A DNA stretch of 64,000 nucleotides from Syntrophaceae bacterium UBA2251 (lineage in GTDB: Bacteria; Desulfobacterota; Syntrophia; Syntrophales; UBA2251), in NCBI GenBank assembly GCA_002347815.1, contig DDXV01000062.1, positions 1 through 64,000 of the forward strand. The letters are read 5' to 3'. Both the position numbers and the translations under genes were made by a program. Numbering within the stretch: the first letter of the stretch is position 1; each line of letters opens with the position of its first letter. Under the pieces are notes generated by a model that saw only the letters and a program-made list of their open reading frames with translations, searched no databases and was not told the origin of the DNA. Shown here piece after piece: positions 36,551 through 45,106 of this stretch.

Positions 36551-38201
36551 GCAGGGCGGACAGCAGGGGATCGCGTCCGTAGACGTCGGAGCGGAAATGG
36601 ACGTTCCCGTCCGCCTCCGCCCAGGAAGTGACATAGACGAGATAGACGGGAACCGGCCGGGGCAGATTGATCGCGGTCGGACGCTTTTTCATGAGCCCCC
36701 CCCGGATCAGCTTTTCCGTGGCGGGGGTTTTGCCGAACAGATGCCGCACCAGCGTGAGGGGCTTTTCCACGCGGACGCAGCCGTGGCTGAAGGTGCGGAC
36801 CTGACGCCGGAAATACCGCGTAGAAGGGGTATCGTGGAGGTAGATGTCCGGCGTGTTCGTGAGGACGAACTTGATGCGTCCCAGGGCGTTTCCCGCTCCC
36901 GGATCCTGTCGCAGGGTGTAGGGGAAGTGTTGCTCGGAGAGACTTTTCCACGCGATCTCGAGCGGATCGAGACCCGTTTCATCTTTCGGGCTTCTGACCA
37001 CCTGCAGACGTTGTCTTTTCAGGTAATCCGGATCGGCTTTGATTTTGGGCAACATTTCACGGGTCGCGATCGATCTCGGCACCACCCAGAAAGGGTGGAA
37101 CACGATCTGGGACAGACGGGAATTGAACACGGGGGTTTGCCACTCCGGGCGGGTCTGGCCCACGACGATCCTGAGTTCAAAGGCCGGGACGCCGTCCCGT
37201 ACGGCGCGCAGCGTGAAGTCGGGGATATTGACGAGAAGATGGTCGTCCCCCAACTGCCGGCACAGCCATCGCCAACGCTCCAGATTCAGTTCGATCTGGG
37301 CCAGCCGGTCGGCTGCCGGGACGCCCATGGCCTGACGGGTGTCGGCGTCGACGATGCCGGATTCTCTCAGGCCGTGGCGCTGCTGAAACTTCCTGACACC
37401 CTCTTCCAGGCGGGCATCGAAGTCTTCGGGCGTTGCGGCGGATTCCTCCCCCAGGTCCCCTTCCGCGGCCAGGCGTCGGCGGATCAGGGGCACCTCGGGG
37501 TCCCGGGCTCCCCGGCTCAGCGTCGGTCCCGGAGGAACGACCGGCCAGCCCCCCCGGGCGACGAATCCCCGATAGCGGGACAGCGCGGCCCGCAGGTGCA
37601 GGAAATAGCCGTGCCGGGGAGAGAAGTCGAGGAGGGCCGCCCCGACGCGCCCTTCGGCGAGGGCCTTCTCCAGGGCGCCGGCCAGATCCGTATCCATGCA
37701 GAGATTTGCGCCGGGCGTGCCGCCGCGGGCGTACCCGGTCCGGCCGTTCGACAGATGACGGCCGCAGTGCAGGAAGGCGTCCGTCATGAGCCACTCGAAC
37801 CGCGACCGGATCTCCGGGTCGTTCCCGGTGAGGGCGGATGCGGAGGGGGAAAGGCGGGCGGAGAGCGCCTCCAGGCGGTGCAGGTGGTAGTCCGCCGGGA
37901 AAAGCCCTTCCGTCTCCACCCGGCGCAGTGTGTCAAGAAAATCCAGGGCCGCGGGGCTCACCCCGGCGGCATCCGTCCAGGCCGGCCGCCAGGCGCGCCT
38001 TTCGTAGAATTGCCGGACGAGCGCGGATTCGTAGAGGGCTTCCTCTTCCGGCCCGGGGAAGGTCGGGGCGATCGTGGAAAGCGCGGTCGGGGAGAGGGAC
38101 GGCGAACCGGACGGCGCCTGGGCCTGCAGGGGGCCGGTGGCGCCGGTAAAGACGACGAAGAGGACAACGCCGAGAAAGATCCTTGTACGCGAGCGCCCCA
38201 T
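36495..38201 (-). CDS. L,D-transpeptidase, YcbB/LdtD type
   Basis: A 568-residue periplasmic protein that makes 3-3 crosslinks in peptidoglycan. It has an N-terminal signal peptide (FLGVVLFVVFTGATG), a scaffold domain, a peptidoglycan-binding domain (FQQRHGLRESGIVDADT near residue 272) and the catalytic domain with HGCVRVE near residue 485, containing the catalytic cysteine. Length fits YcbB (~615). It overlaps the glutaminyl cyclase gene tail-to-tail. Downstream of the TRAP genes on the same strand, 129 bases after dctM, so it may be partly read through. Confidence 0.93.
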   Translation of the reverse strand: MGRSRTRIFLGVVLFVVFTGATGPLQAQAPSGSPSLSPTALSTIAPTFPGPEEEALYESALVRQFYERRAWRPAWTDAAGVSPAALDFLDTLRRVETEGLFPADYHLHRLEALSARLSPSASALTGNDPEIRSRFEWLMTDAFLHCGRHLSNGRTGYARGGTPGANLCMDTDLAGALEKALAEGRVGAALLDFSPRHGYFLHLRAALSRYRGFVARGGWPVVPPGPTLSRGARDPEVPLIRRRLAAEGDLGEESAATPEDFDARLEEGVRKFQQRHGLRESGIVDADTRQAMGVPAADRLAQIELNLERWRWLCRQLGDDHLLVNIPDFTLRAVRDGVPAFELRIVVGQTRPEWQTPVFNSRLSQIVFHPFWVVPRSIATREMLPKIKADPDYLKRQRLQVVRSPKDETGLDPLEIAWKSLSEQHFPYTLRQDPGAGNALGRIKFVLTNTPDIYLHDTPSTRYFRRQVRTFSHGCVRVEKPLTLVRHLFGKTPATEKLIRGGLMKKRPTAINLPRPVPVYLVYVTSWAEADGNVHFRSDVYGRDPLLSALLREPRHPFPSIVAVPPEG

Positions 38202-38330
38202 GAATTCCTCCGTTGCCGGGTGTTCCCGCCGGCGTCCCCGCCGGACGGCCGGGCGCGGCGCCGATGGACCGGCGATCGCGCGCCGTTGCCGTGGACGCTA
38301 CCACGCGGCCGGGGGGATTTCAAGGCGATT

Positions 38331-39632
38331 CTACTTCATGAGGCCGGGCAGATAGAGGGCGATCTGGGGGAAGGCCAGGATGAGAAGGGCCGTGACGACG
38401 AGGGCGGCCAGCAGACGGGTTGTCCCCTTGAAGATGACGTGGAGCGGCACGTCGCGGGCCACGCCGGCCACGACATACACGTTGATGCCGACCGGCGGGG
38501 TGATGACGCCCATCTCCGCGACCAGCACGATGATCACGCCGAACCAGACGGGGTCGAAACCCAGGGCGGTCACGACGGGGAAGAAGACCGGGATCGTCAG
38601 CATGATCATGGCCAGGGAGTCCATGAGACATCCCAGGAGGATGTAGACGACGATGATGAGCGCCATGATCAGCATGCGGTGCAGATGGAGGCCGGAGACC
38701 CATTCTCCGATGCCGGAGGGAATGCCGGTGACCGCCAGGAAATGACCGAAGACCGTCGCCCCGGCGACGATGACGAAGATCATGCAGGAGATCCGGGTGG
38801 TGTCGTCCAGGGCGCGCAGAAACCCCCGCCAGGAGAGGTTGCGGCCGATCACGGCGATCAGGAGGGTTCCGAAGGCCCCGATGGCGGCCGCCTCCGTTGG
38901 GGTGAAAATGCCGACGAAGAGTCCGCCCATCACCAGGATGAACAGGAGGAGCGTTTCGATCAGGCCGGCCAGGGAGCGGAGTTTCTCCGCGGCGGTTGTT
39001 CGCGGCCCCCGCGGCCCGATCTGCGGCTGCAGGCGGGTCCAGATCAGGATCGTCGCCATGAAAAGGCCGGTCAGCAGAAGGCCCGGCAGGACGCCGGCCA
39101 TGAAGAGTTTCCCGATGGACTGTTCGGTCATGATCCCGTAGACGATGAAGATCGTGCTGGGGGGAATGAGGATGCCGAGGCTCCCACCGGCCGCGACGAC
39201 CCCGGTGGCCAGGGCCGGGTCATAGCGGTACTTCTTCATTTCCGGCAGGGCGATCGAGGCCATCGTCGCCGCCGTGGCGCTGGTGGACCCGCAGATGGCG
39301 GAGAAGGCGGCGCAGGCGCCGATGGTGGCCATGGCAAGACCGCCGGGGAGGTGTCCCACGAACTTGTGGGCGGCGTTGAACAGGCGGCCGCTGATCCCGG
39401 CGTGGAAGGCGATCTGCCCCATGAGGACGAAGAGCGGGATGACCGTGAGGTTGTAGGCGCTGAAGGTGGCGAAGAAATCCCGGGCGGTGAGGCTGAACGA
39501 GGCCGGCCAGGAGACGAGTTGTCCGAAGCCCAGGATGCCGACGATGGCCATGACGAAGCCCACCGGCATCCGGAGGAACATGAGGATGACGAGGACCAGG
39601 AAGCCGACGATGCCCGCGGTGGTCGGCGTCAT
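38331..39632 (-). CDS. dctM: TRAP transporter large permease subunit
   Basis: A 433-residue protein with about 12 transmembrane helices, the ion-coupled transport channel of a TRAP system. Typical motifs are MGQIAFHAGIS near residue 72, GSTSATAATMAS near 115 and the GILIPPS segment near 150. Its start overlaps the dctQ stop (four bases). Substrate is decided by the binding protein, see dctP. Confidence 0.95.
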   Translation of the reverse strand: MTPTTAGIVGFLVLVILMFLRMPVGFVMAIVGILGFGQLVSWPASFSLTARDFFATFSAYNLTVIPLFVLMGQIAFHAGISGRLFNAAHKFVGHLPGGLAMATIGACAAFSAICGSTSATAATMASIALPEMKKYRYDPALATGVVAAGGSLGILIPPSTIFIVYGIMTEQSIGKLFMAGVLPGLLLTGLFMATILIWTRLQPQIGPRGPRTTAAEKLRSLAGLIETLLLFILVMGGLFVGIFTPTEAAAIGAFGTLLIAVIGRNLSWRGFLRALDDTTRISCMIFVIVAGATVFGHFLAVTGIPSGIGEWVSGLHLHRMLIMALIIVVYILLGCLMDSLAMIMLTIPVFFPVVTALGFDPVWFGVIIVLVAEMGVITPPVGINVYVVAGVARDVPLHVIFKGTTRLLAALVVTALLILAFPQIALYLPGLMK

Positions 39633-40114
39633 GGCCGCGCCGCCTTGCCGAACCTTGTGAGAAATTCGGAGAACAGAACCAGGGCCAACAGGCCGCAGCC
39701 CAGGGCGATGCCCAGGGCAAAGGGGTAGACGGGCATGCCGAGGGTCGACGACACCTCCCCGCTTTGCTTGAGCTCGAGGGCATACCGAAGGCTCTGCCAG
39801 CCGATCAGGCCGAAAAGAACGCCTCCGATCGCGTCATTGGCGAGGCCGATGACCGTCTGGGCGCGGCGGGGCAGCTTTTCCACCAGGATGTCCACGGCGA
39901 TGTTTCCCTTCTCCATGGCGGTGCGCGCCAGGGCGAAGGAAACGACGAGGGTCCCCAGAAAACCGACGAGCTCGTAGGTTCCCGGGATGGGGCGTCCGAA
40001 GAGGCGCAGGCCGACGTCCGCCGTGGACAGCAGCATCATGACGACGACGGCGACGCTGGCCATATGACTGAAGACGAGACTTGCCTGCCGGATGATCTTG
40101 TCCGGTCGATCCAT
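39629..40114 (-). CDS. dctQ: TRAP transporter small permease subunit
   Basis: A 161-residue four-helix membrane protein (DctQ family), with segments VAVVVMMLLSTADVGLR and GTLVVSFALARTAMEKGN; the middle arginine/glutamate positions are typical. The ATG at 40114 is preferred because it begins just before the first helix; an in-frame ATG at 40189 would add a 25-residue polar extension and is an alternative. It overlaps dctM and follows dctP by 92 bases. Confidence 0.9.
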   Translation of the reverse strand: MDRPDKIIRQASLVFSHMASVAVVVMMLLSTADVGLRLFGRPIPGTYELVGFLGTLVVSFALARTAMEKGNIAVDILVEKLPRRAQTVIGLANDAIGGVLFGLIGWQSLRYALELKQSGEVSSTLGMPVYPFALGIALGCGLLALVLFSEFLTRFGKAARP

Positions 40115-40206
40115 TGGCTTCTTTCCCGGCTCCGATGTTGAGGCGCTCCCGGCCGACCCGTGAAGGCGGCCGGGAGCATTTTCCATCAAGACCGTCCGTG
40201 ACGACC

Positions 40207-41280
40207 CTATTTCACGCCCGTCGCCTGTTTGTACTGGCGATAGCTCGAGAACTTTTTCTTACCGAAGACCTTGATCGACGCCTGGATATCCCGTACGGCC
40301 TTCTCCGGGTTCACCCCCTGCGACCGGTTGGTGGCGACGTACTCGTTCACCACGGGCGCGACGCCTTTCACCCAGCGCTGGGACTCGGCGCGCGAGAGGG
40401 GGATGATCCGGTTGCCCAGGCTGAGGGTGTACCGGCGTCCCTCGGCGTCGAGGTCGTCCCAGGCGCGGGCGTGGACATCGATCCATTCCTCGCTGACCTG
40501 TTCCAGGATCTTCCGGATGTCCGGGGGCAGGGACTGCCACTTCTTCTGGTTCATCGCCACGAACATCGCCGTCGTGTAGCCCACGGCGGCCGCTTCCGTC
40601 GTGCTCTTGACCACCTCGGCCTGTTTCCATCCCTTGAGGGTTTCGATCGGGGCGAACGTCCCATCCACGATGCCCTTCTGGAGGGCCTCGTACGTTCCGC
40701 CCTGGGGCATGGCCACGGGAACGGCCCCCAGGGCCGTGACGACCTTGGCGCTCAATCCGGTGGAGCGGATCTTCTTTCCCTTCAACTCGTCCAGCGTCTT
40801 GATGGGCTTAACGGAGTGGAGGAGGCCGGGACCGTGCGCGTGAATGTAAAGGAGTTTGACGCCGCTGAGCTCCCGGGGCTGCCAGCGTCGATAGAAACCG
40901 TTGGCGACATACGTGGCGGCCTGACCGCTGGGATAGCCCAGGGGGAGGTCCAGCGCCTCCATGACCGGGAATCTGCCCCGTGTGTAGGCGAAACAGGACA
41001 TGCCCAGATCCGAGATCCCGTTCAGGACGCCGTCGAAACACTGATCCGCCTGGGTCAGGGTACCGCCGTAGAAAAGGTTGATCTTGACGCGTCCCTGGGT
41101 GCGTTTTTCGACTTCCTTGGCCCAGGCGTCGGCCGCCTTGGCCTGACCGTGCGTGGATGGAAAGAAGATGCTGTAGGTCAGGGTGATGTCGGCGGCCCGA
41201 CAATCGATGGCCGTGATGTTCACGACCCACAGGAGGACCGCGGAGACGGTCAGCAACAACGTGAAACTTTTTCTTTTCAT
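40207..41280 (-). CDS. dctP: TRAP transporter periplasmic solute-binding protein (DctP family)
   Basis: A 357-residue exported protein. The signal peptide (SFTLLLTVSAVLLWVV) is followed by LTYSIFFPSTHGQAKAADAWA and GRVKINLFYGGTL, the start of a DctP fold, with KGKKIRSTGLSAKVV near residue 165 where the ligand-carboxylate arginine is expected. The ligand is unknown; organic acids are usual. The ATG at 41280 is chosen because AAGGAGCC precedes it. The 314 bases between this start and the next gene hold an inverted repeat and a possible promoter but no gene. Confidence 0.92.
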   Translation of the reverse strand: MKRKSFTLLLTVSAVLLWVVNITAIDCRAADITLTYSIFFPSTHGQAKAADAWAKEVEKRTQGRVKINLFYGGTLTQADQCFDGVLNGISDLGMSCFAYTRGRFPVMEALDLPLGYPSGQAATYVANGFYRRWQPRELSGVKLLYIHAHGPGLLHSVKPIKTLDELKGKKIRSTGLSAKVVTALGAVPVAMPQGGTYEALQKGIVDGTFAPIETLKGWKQAEVVKSTTEAAAVGYTTAMFVAMNQKKWQSLPPDIRKILEQVSEEWIDVHARAWDDLDAEGRRYTLSLGNRIIPLSRAESQRWVKGVAPVVNEYVATNRSQGVNPEKAVRDIQASIKVFGKKKFSSYRQYKQATGVK

Positions 41281-41414
41281 GGCGAGGCTCCTTTGACGAA
41301 AGGTTCGGGTTACAGGAAAATAATGCAAAAAACGCCAACCGGGACAGCTCAGGAAAGCCGCCCGGTTCAACCAGGACTGTGTAAACATGAAGTCGGGAAA
41401 CGGGGGATTGGATC

Positions 41415-41448
41415 GCCTGCTGGACCGCACGGAAGGCGGACAGCAGGC
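41415..41448. repeat. Inverted repeat in the dctP leader
   Basis: GCCTGCTG at 41415-41422 and CAGCAGGC at 41441-41448, perfect arms with an 18-base centre. It lies 135 bases upstream of dctP and could be an RNA hairpin or a regulator site. Confidence 0.35.
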
Positions 41449-41560
41449 ATCAATACGTATAGATCGGCCGGCAGGTCAAGACGCTCGGGGGATGACTGGG
41501 GGTACGTTTCATCCGGGATGAAGTCCTCTCCGCTACGGAGTCATTTGTGCACGATGTTGG

Positions 41561-41589
41561 CCTTTATGAAATTTCACCGGGGCTGTCAA
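41561..41589 (-). promoter_or_regulatory. Putative promoter of dctPQM
   Basis: On the minus strand TTGACA (41589-41584) is followed after 17 bases by TAAAGG, or after 15 by CATAAA. It lies just after the small membrane protein gene and would give a leader of about 270 bases before dctP. Confidence 0.3.
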
Positions 41590-41594
41590 GCGAT

Positions 41595-41897
41595 TTATTT
41601 CTGGCTTCCCTCTTTGATCTTTTCCAGTTCTTCCCGGTACAACTCCGCCCGCGCTTTGACGATTTCGATTTCTTCCCGGGCCTGGTCGAGCTTCTCCTCC
41701 TGACGGCGCTTCTCCTCGCGGATCTTTTCCTGGAGGTCGTCAAACCCGACGTAGACGGCCAGAATCCCCCCCAGGAGCAGGGCAATGGGAAGACCGCCCT
41801 TGAGCAGGATGAAAAAAGCCTCATGCCATCCGATCAGGCCGATGAGTCCGAGGACGGCGGCGACGGCGCCGCCCAACATCAAAGCGTTCAATGGCAT
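41595..41897 (-). CDS. Small membrane protein with C-terminal coiled coil
   Basis: A 100-residue protein of unknown function: two hydrophobic segments (residues 7-24 and about 27-50) followed by a strongly charged helical tail (LQEKIREEKRRQEEKLDQAREE and onward) likely to form a coiled coil in the cytoplasm. An excellent ribosome-binding site (AAGGAGGAT) precedes the ATG. It lies upstream of the TRAP genes on the same strand, with a candidate promoter between, so a shared function is not implied. No family is recognised. Confidence 0.7.
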   Translation of the reverse strand: MPLNALMLGGAVAAVLGLIGLIGWHEAFFILLKGGLPIALLLGGILAVYVGFDDLQEKIREEKRRQEEKLDQAREEIEIVKARAELYREELEKIKEGSQK

Positions 41898-42127
41898 TTT
41901 TCATCCTCCTTCCATGGCGGGTCCGTCATGTGGCGGACCGCCGGCACCCGGCATGACGCTGGCGCTTCGCGATCGGCGCGACGCTCGAAATGAACCCCGG
42001 AAACAACCCCCCTGCCTTTCGCGACTATCACAAAATGGGTTGATCTGCAAGATGAAATCATCCCGGCTGGCGTTGCGGCGGAATGAGTTTCGCGCCGGTG
42101 GGTGTCGTGCGATCCGGAAAATAATCC

Positions 42128-42156
42128 TTGATAAATTACACCACTTCCATTAGCAT
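42128..42156 (+). promoter_or_regulatory. Putative sigma-70 promoter of the his genes
   Basis: TTGATA at 42128 and TAGCAT at 42151, 17 bases apart, in the 384-base gap before hisI. The leader would be about 120 bases, GC-rich and able to fold, but no his leader peptide with a histidine run was seen. Confidence 0.4.
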
Positions 42157-42281
42157 CTTTCGCACTGCCGCCGGGCGGTAGCCATCGACCGGGGCCACCG
42201 GAGATCGCCCGGTGCCGGCATACCTGGGAGATCGATTTTCATGGGGCGCCGGAACGCATCGTCGGGATAGGAACATGCGCC

Positions 42282-42662
42282 ATGACAGAACCGGATTTTG
42301 AAAAGGGCGATGGCCTGATACCGGTCATCGTTCAGGAAAGCGAGACGGGGGAAGTGCTCATGCTGGCCTACATGAATGCCGAGGCCTGGCGGGAAACCCT
42401 CCGGACGGGGAAGGCCACCTACTGGAGCCGCTCCCGCCAGACCCTCTGGGTGAAAGGGGAGTCTTCCGGTCACGTTCAGTGGGTGCAGGAAATCCGGATC
42501 GACTGCGACCGGGACACCCTGCTTCTCAGGGTCCGCCAGGTTGGAGACGCGGCCTGCCATACGGGATACCGGTCCTGTTTCTACCGGAAGCTCTCTCCGG
42601 GTTCGGAAGCGATCGTGGGAGAGCGGATATTTGACCCGGAAACCGTTTACAAAAAAGGCTGA
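42282..42662 (+). CDS. hisI: Phosphoribosyl-AMP cyclohydrolase
   Basis: A 126-residue HisI that opens the purine ring of phosphoribosyl-AMP, step three of histidine synthesis. Motifs: MLAYMNAEAW near residue 28, TYWSRSRQTLWVKGE near 47, and the metal-binding IDCDRDTLL and HTGYRSCFYR. It is the monofunctional form, lacking a HisE pyrophosphohydrolase domain. First of a three-gene his block; hisG follows after 100 bases. Confidence 0.95.
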   Translation: MTEPDFEKGDGLIPVIVQESETGEVLMLAYMNAEAWRETLRTGKATYWSRSRQTLWVKGESSGHVQWVQEIRIDCDRDTLLLRVRQVGDAACHTGYRSCFYRKLSPGSEAIVGERIFDPETVYKKG

Positions 42663-42762
42663 AGGCGATTGAGCCCATCGGGCGCCGCGCGGTTGATGGA
42701 AGAACCGGTTCGGCATCGTCCGACCCGGCCCGGGCGGTGAGAATCTAAAAAGGGAAAAACAT

Positions 42763-43683
42763 ATGGCCCCCAGGAAGAAAACGCAGGCCGCGCCGGTGTG
42801 CGGAACCCCGGAACGCAGGCTCAAAATCGGAATTCCGAAAGGCAGTCTCGAAAACAGTACGATCGACCTGTTCAAGCGGGCCGGCTGGCGGATCACCTAT
42901 GACAGCCGGAGCTATTTCCCCGACATCGACGACGAAGAGCTCTGCTGCACCCTCGTGCGGGCGCAGGAGATGTCCCGTTACGTTGAGGACGGAACGCTGG
43001 ATCTGGGACTGACGGGCCGGGACTGGATCATGGAGAACGAATCCCGCGTCGTCGTCGTCCAGGACCTGGTCTACTCCAAGACCTCCATGCGTCCGGCGCG
43101 CTGGGTTCTCGTCGTCCGGGAGGATTCGCCGATCCGGTCGCTGGCCGATCTGGAGGGAAAGCGCATCTCGACGGAGTTGGTCAGTTTCACGAAGAAGTAT
43201 TTCAGGAAACAAAAGATCGATGTGCATGTGGAGTTTTCCTGGGGGGCGACGGAAGCGAAAGTGGTCGAGGGATTGGTGGACGCCATCGTGGAGGTGACGG
43301 AAACCGGCAGCACCATCCGGGCCAACAAGCTCCGGATCGTTCACGAACTCCTGAAAACCAATACGCAACTCATCGCGAATGCCGAGGCCTGGAAGGATCC
43401 CTGGAGAAAACAGAAGATCGAGCAGATCCGGACCCTCCTGATGGGATCGCTGCAGGCCATGAACAAGGTGGGGATCAAGCTGAACGTCGCCCGTAAAAAC
43501 CTGGGGCGGGTCATGCTCCTGCTGCCCTCCCTCAAGGCGCCGACGGTGTCCAGCCTCTATTCCGAAGACTGGTTTGCCGTGGAGACGATCGTCGATATGG
43601 CGATCGTGCGGGAGCTCATCCCGCTCCTGACGGAGGCGGGGGCGGAGGGCATCATCGAGTATCCCCTGCATAAGGTCATTTGA
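42763..43683 (+). CDS. hisG: ATP phosphoribosyltransferase, long form
   Basis: A 306-residue HisG that starts histidine biosynthesis by joining ATP and PRPP. The core has IGIPKGSLENSTIDLF near residue 21, DLGLTGRDWI near 80 and the PRPP loop VEVTETGSTIRAN near 175. The extra C-terminal ~75 residues form the ACT-like histidine-feedback domain of the long form, so HisZ is not needed. The N-terminus carries a short lysine/alanine-rich extension. Confidence 0.95.
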   Translation: MAPRKKTQAAPVCGTPERRLKIGIPKGSLENSTIDLFKRAGWRITYDSRSYFPDIDDEELCCTLVRAQEMSRYVEDGTLDLGLTGRDWIMENESRVVVVQDLVYSKTSMRPARWVLVVREDSPIRSLADLEGKRISTELVSFTKKYFRKQKIDVHVEFSWGATEAKVVEGLVDAIVEVTETGSTIRANKLRIVHELLKTNTQLIANAEAWKDPWRKQKIEQIRTLLMGSLQAMNKVGIKLNVARKNLGRVMLLLPSLKAPTVSSLYSEDWFAVETIVDMAIVRELIPLLTEAGAEGIIEYPLHKVI

Positions 43684-43690
43684 GGTGGCC

Positions 43691-44278
43691 ATGAAAAGAA
43701 AGGCCCGGATACACAGAAAGACGAGCGAGACGGACATCGCCATCGCCCTCGCGCTCGAGGGAACGGGCACAGCCCGCGTGAATACGACGATTCCTTTCCT
43801 GGACCATATGCTGACCCTGTTCGCCAAGCACGGCCGTTTCGACCTCGACGTTCAGGCCTCGGGAGATACGGAGGTCGACGACCATCACCTGGTGGAGGAT
43901 GTGGGCATCTGTCTGGGGGACGCGCTGAAGGAGGCGTTGGGGGGAAAACAGGGCATCAACCGTTACGGAATTGCCCTGACGCCGATGGATGAAACCCTCT
44001 GCAGCGTGGCCCTCGATCTGTCCGGGCGCCCCTATCTGGTGTACCATGTCAAGTTCGGCAGCCGGAAAATCAAGCAGTTCGACGCGGCGCTCCTGCATGA
44101 ATTCTTCAAGGCCCTGACCGATCGGAGTGGAATGACATTGCATATCAATCTTGTCTATGGTAAAAATACCCACCACATCGCAGAGGGAACCTTCAAGGCC
44201 TTCGCCCGGGCCCTGATGGAGGCCGTCGCGATTCCGGAGGGTCGGACGGACCTTCCTTCAACCAAAGGACTCCTGTAG
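43691..44278 (+). CDS. hisB: Imidazoleglycerol-phosphate dehydratase
   Basis: A 195-residue monofunctional HisB. The manganese-binding motifs are FLDHML, DDHHLVEDVGI and the later LHEFFKAL and NTHHIAEGTFKA. It dehydrates imidazole glycerol phosphate. The ATG at 43691 is preferred over an in-frame GTG at 43685; GAGGT lies just upstream. It follows hisG by seven bases, so they are co-transcribed. No phosphatase domain is attached. Confidence 0.96.
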   Translation: MKRKARIHRKTSETDIAIALALEGTGTARVNTTIPFLDHMLTLFAKHGRFDLDVQASGDTEVDDHHLVEDVGICLGDALKEALGGKQGINRYGIALTPMDETLCSVALDLSGRPYLVYHVKFGSRKIKQFDAALLHEFFKALTDRSGMTLHINLVYGKNTHHIAEGTFKAFARALMEAVAIPEGRTDLPSTKGLL

Positions 44279-44329
44279 GGCGTTTCCCGCCGGAGGGAGG
44301 CGCCGCCGGGCCGGCAGCCGGCATCGTTC

Positions 44330-45028
44330 ATGAAGACCTGCGTGACACCGCTTGGAAAGGCCTGCCTTCTTCTGGCCATCGCCGCCGCCCTGTGGGGAAC
44401 GGCGGCCTGCGCTTCCCGGCCCGGGGTTGCCGCCGGCGTTCCGGTCAAGGAGCCGGCTGTCCTGAAGCGGATCGCCGTTCTGCCCTTTGCGGAAATCTCC
44501 CCCGATGAGACCTCCGGGCGCTCGGGACGGTGTCCCGTGTGCGGCGCCCTGTTCAGCGCGGAAGCGATGCCGGAAGGGGCTGCGGGCGTCGTTGAGGGCA
44601 CCTTTGTCCGGCGGATCGAGGCCGGGGGCAAATTCGATCTTGTTCCGAACGACCGGACCCAGGCCGTCTACCAGCGCCTTGAAGCGGCGACCCTGAAACA
44701 GACCCCCCTTCAGGTCCTGAGGGCAGCGGGACAGGACCTCGCGGTGGAGGGCATTGTGGCCGGCTATGTCTACCGGTTTCGGGAGCGGAAAGGGTATCCC
44801 TACGCCGCGGAACGTCCGGCCTCGGTCGCATTCGAGATCCACCTGATCCGCGTCAGCGACGGCGCTTCCGTCTGGCGGGGCATTTACGACCACACCCAAG
44901 CCTCCCTGATGGAGAACATCCTCCATGCCGCTTCTTTTTACCGGGAGAAGGGACGGTGGGTATCGGCGGCGGAACTGACCGACGAGGGGATGGAGGGGGT
45001 TCTCCAGACCTTTCCCGGACTGAATTAG
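44330..45028 (+). CDS. Predicted lipoprotein of unknown function
   Basis: A 232-residue protein with a signal peptide and a lipobox-like GTAAC at residues ~23-27, so probably lipid-anchored. The mature part begins a globular domain (RIAVLPFAEIS) like those of small assembly or penicillin-binding-protein-activating lipoproteins, and includes a CPVC pair near residue 68. The C-terminal half has a SVWRGIYDHTQASL block. It stands between hisB and hisA, 51 bases after hisB, with no evident link to histidine, and is followed by a strong terminator. Confidence 0.7.
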   Translation: MKTCVTPLGKACLLLAIAAALWGTAACASRPGVAAGVPVKEPAVLKRIAVLPFAEISPDETSGRSGRCPVCGALFSAEAMPEGAAGVVEGTFVRRIEAGGKFDLVPNDRTQAVYQRLEAATLKQTPLQVLRAAGQDLAVEGIVAGYVYRFRERKGYPYAAERPASVAFEIHLIRVSDGASVWRGIYDHTQASLMENILHAASFYREKGRWVSAAELTDEGMEGVLQTFPGLN

Positions 45029-45054
45029 GCGGACGCTTCGTTCGCGTTATCGTC

Positions 45055-45092
45055 TTCGGAATTTCTGCTGGCAGGAAATTCCGAATTTTTTT
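45055..45092 (+). terminator. Strong Rho-independent terminator
   Basis: An eleven-base perfect stem (TTCGGAATTTC at 45055 with GAAATTCCGAA at 45075) across a nine-base loop, followed by seven T. It ends transcription after the lipoprotein gene, yet lies only 14 bases before the hisA start. Confidence 0.9.
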
Positions 45093-45106
45093 CATGGAGT
45101 ACGATC

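Noticed and set aside
36534..39728. 1064-codon open frame on the plus strand
   Set aside because: It is the antisense shadow of the L,D-transpeptidase and dctM genes, has no recognisable domain and is biased in composition.
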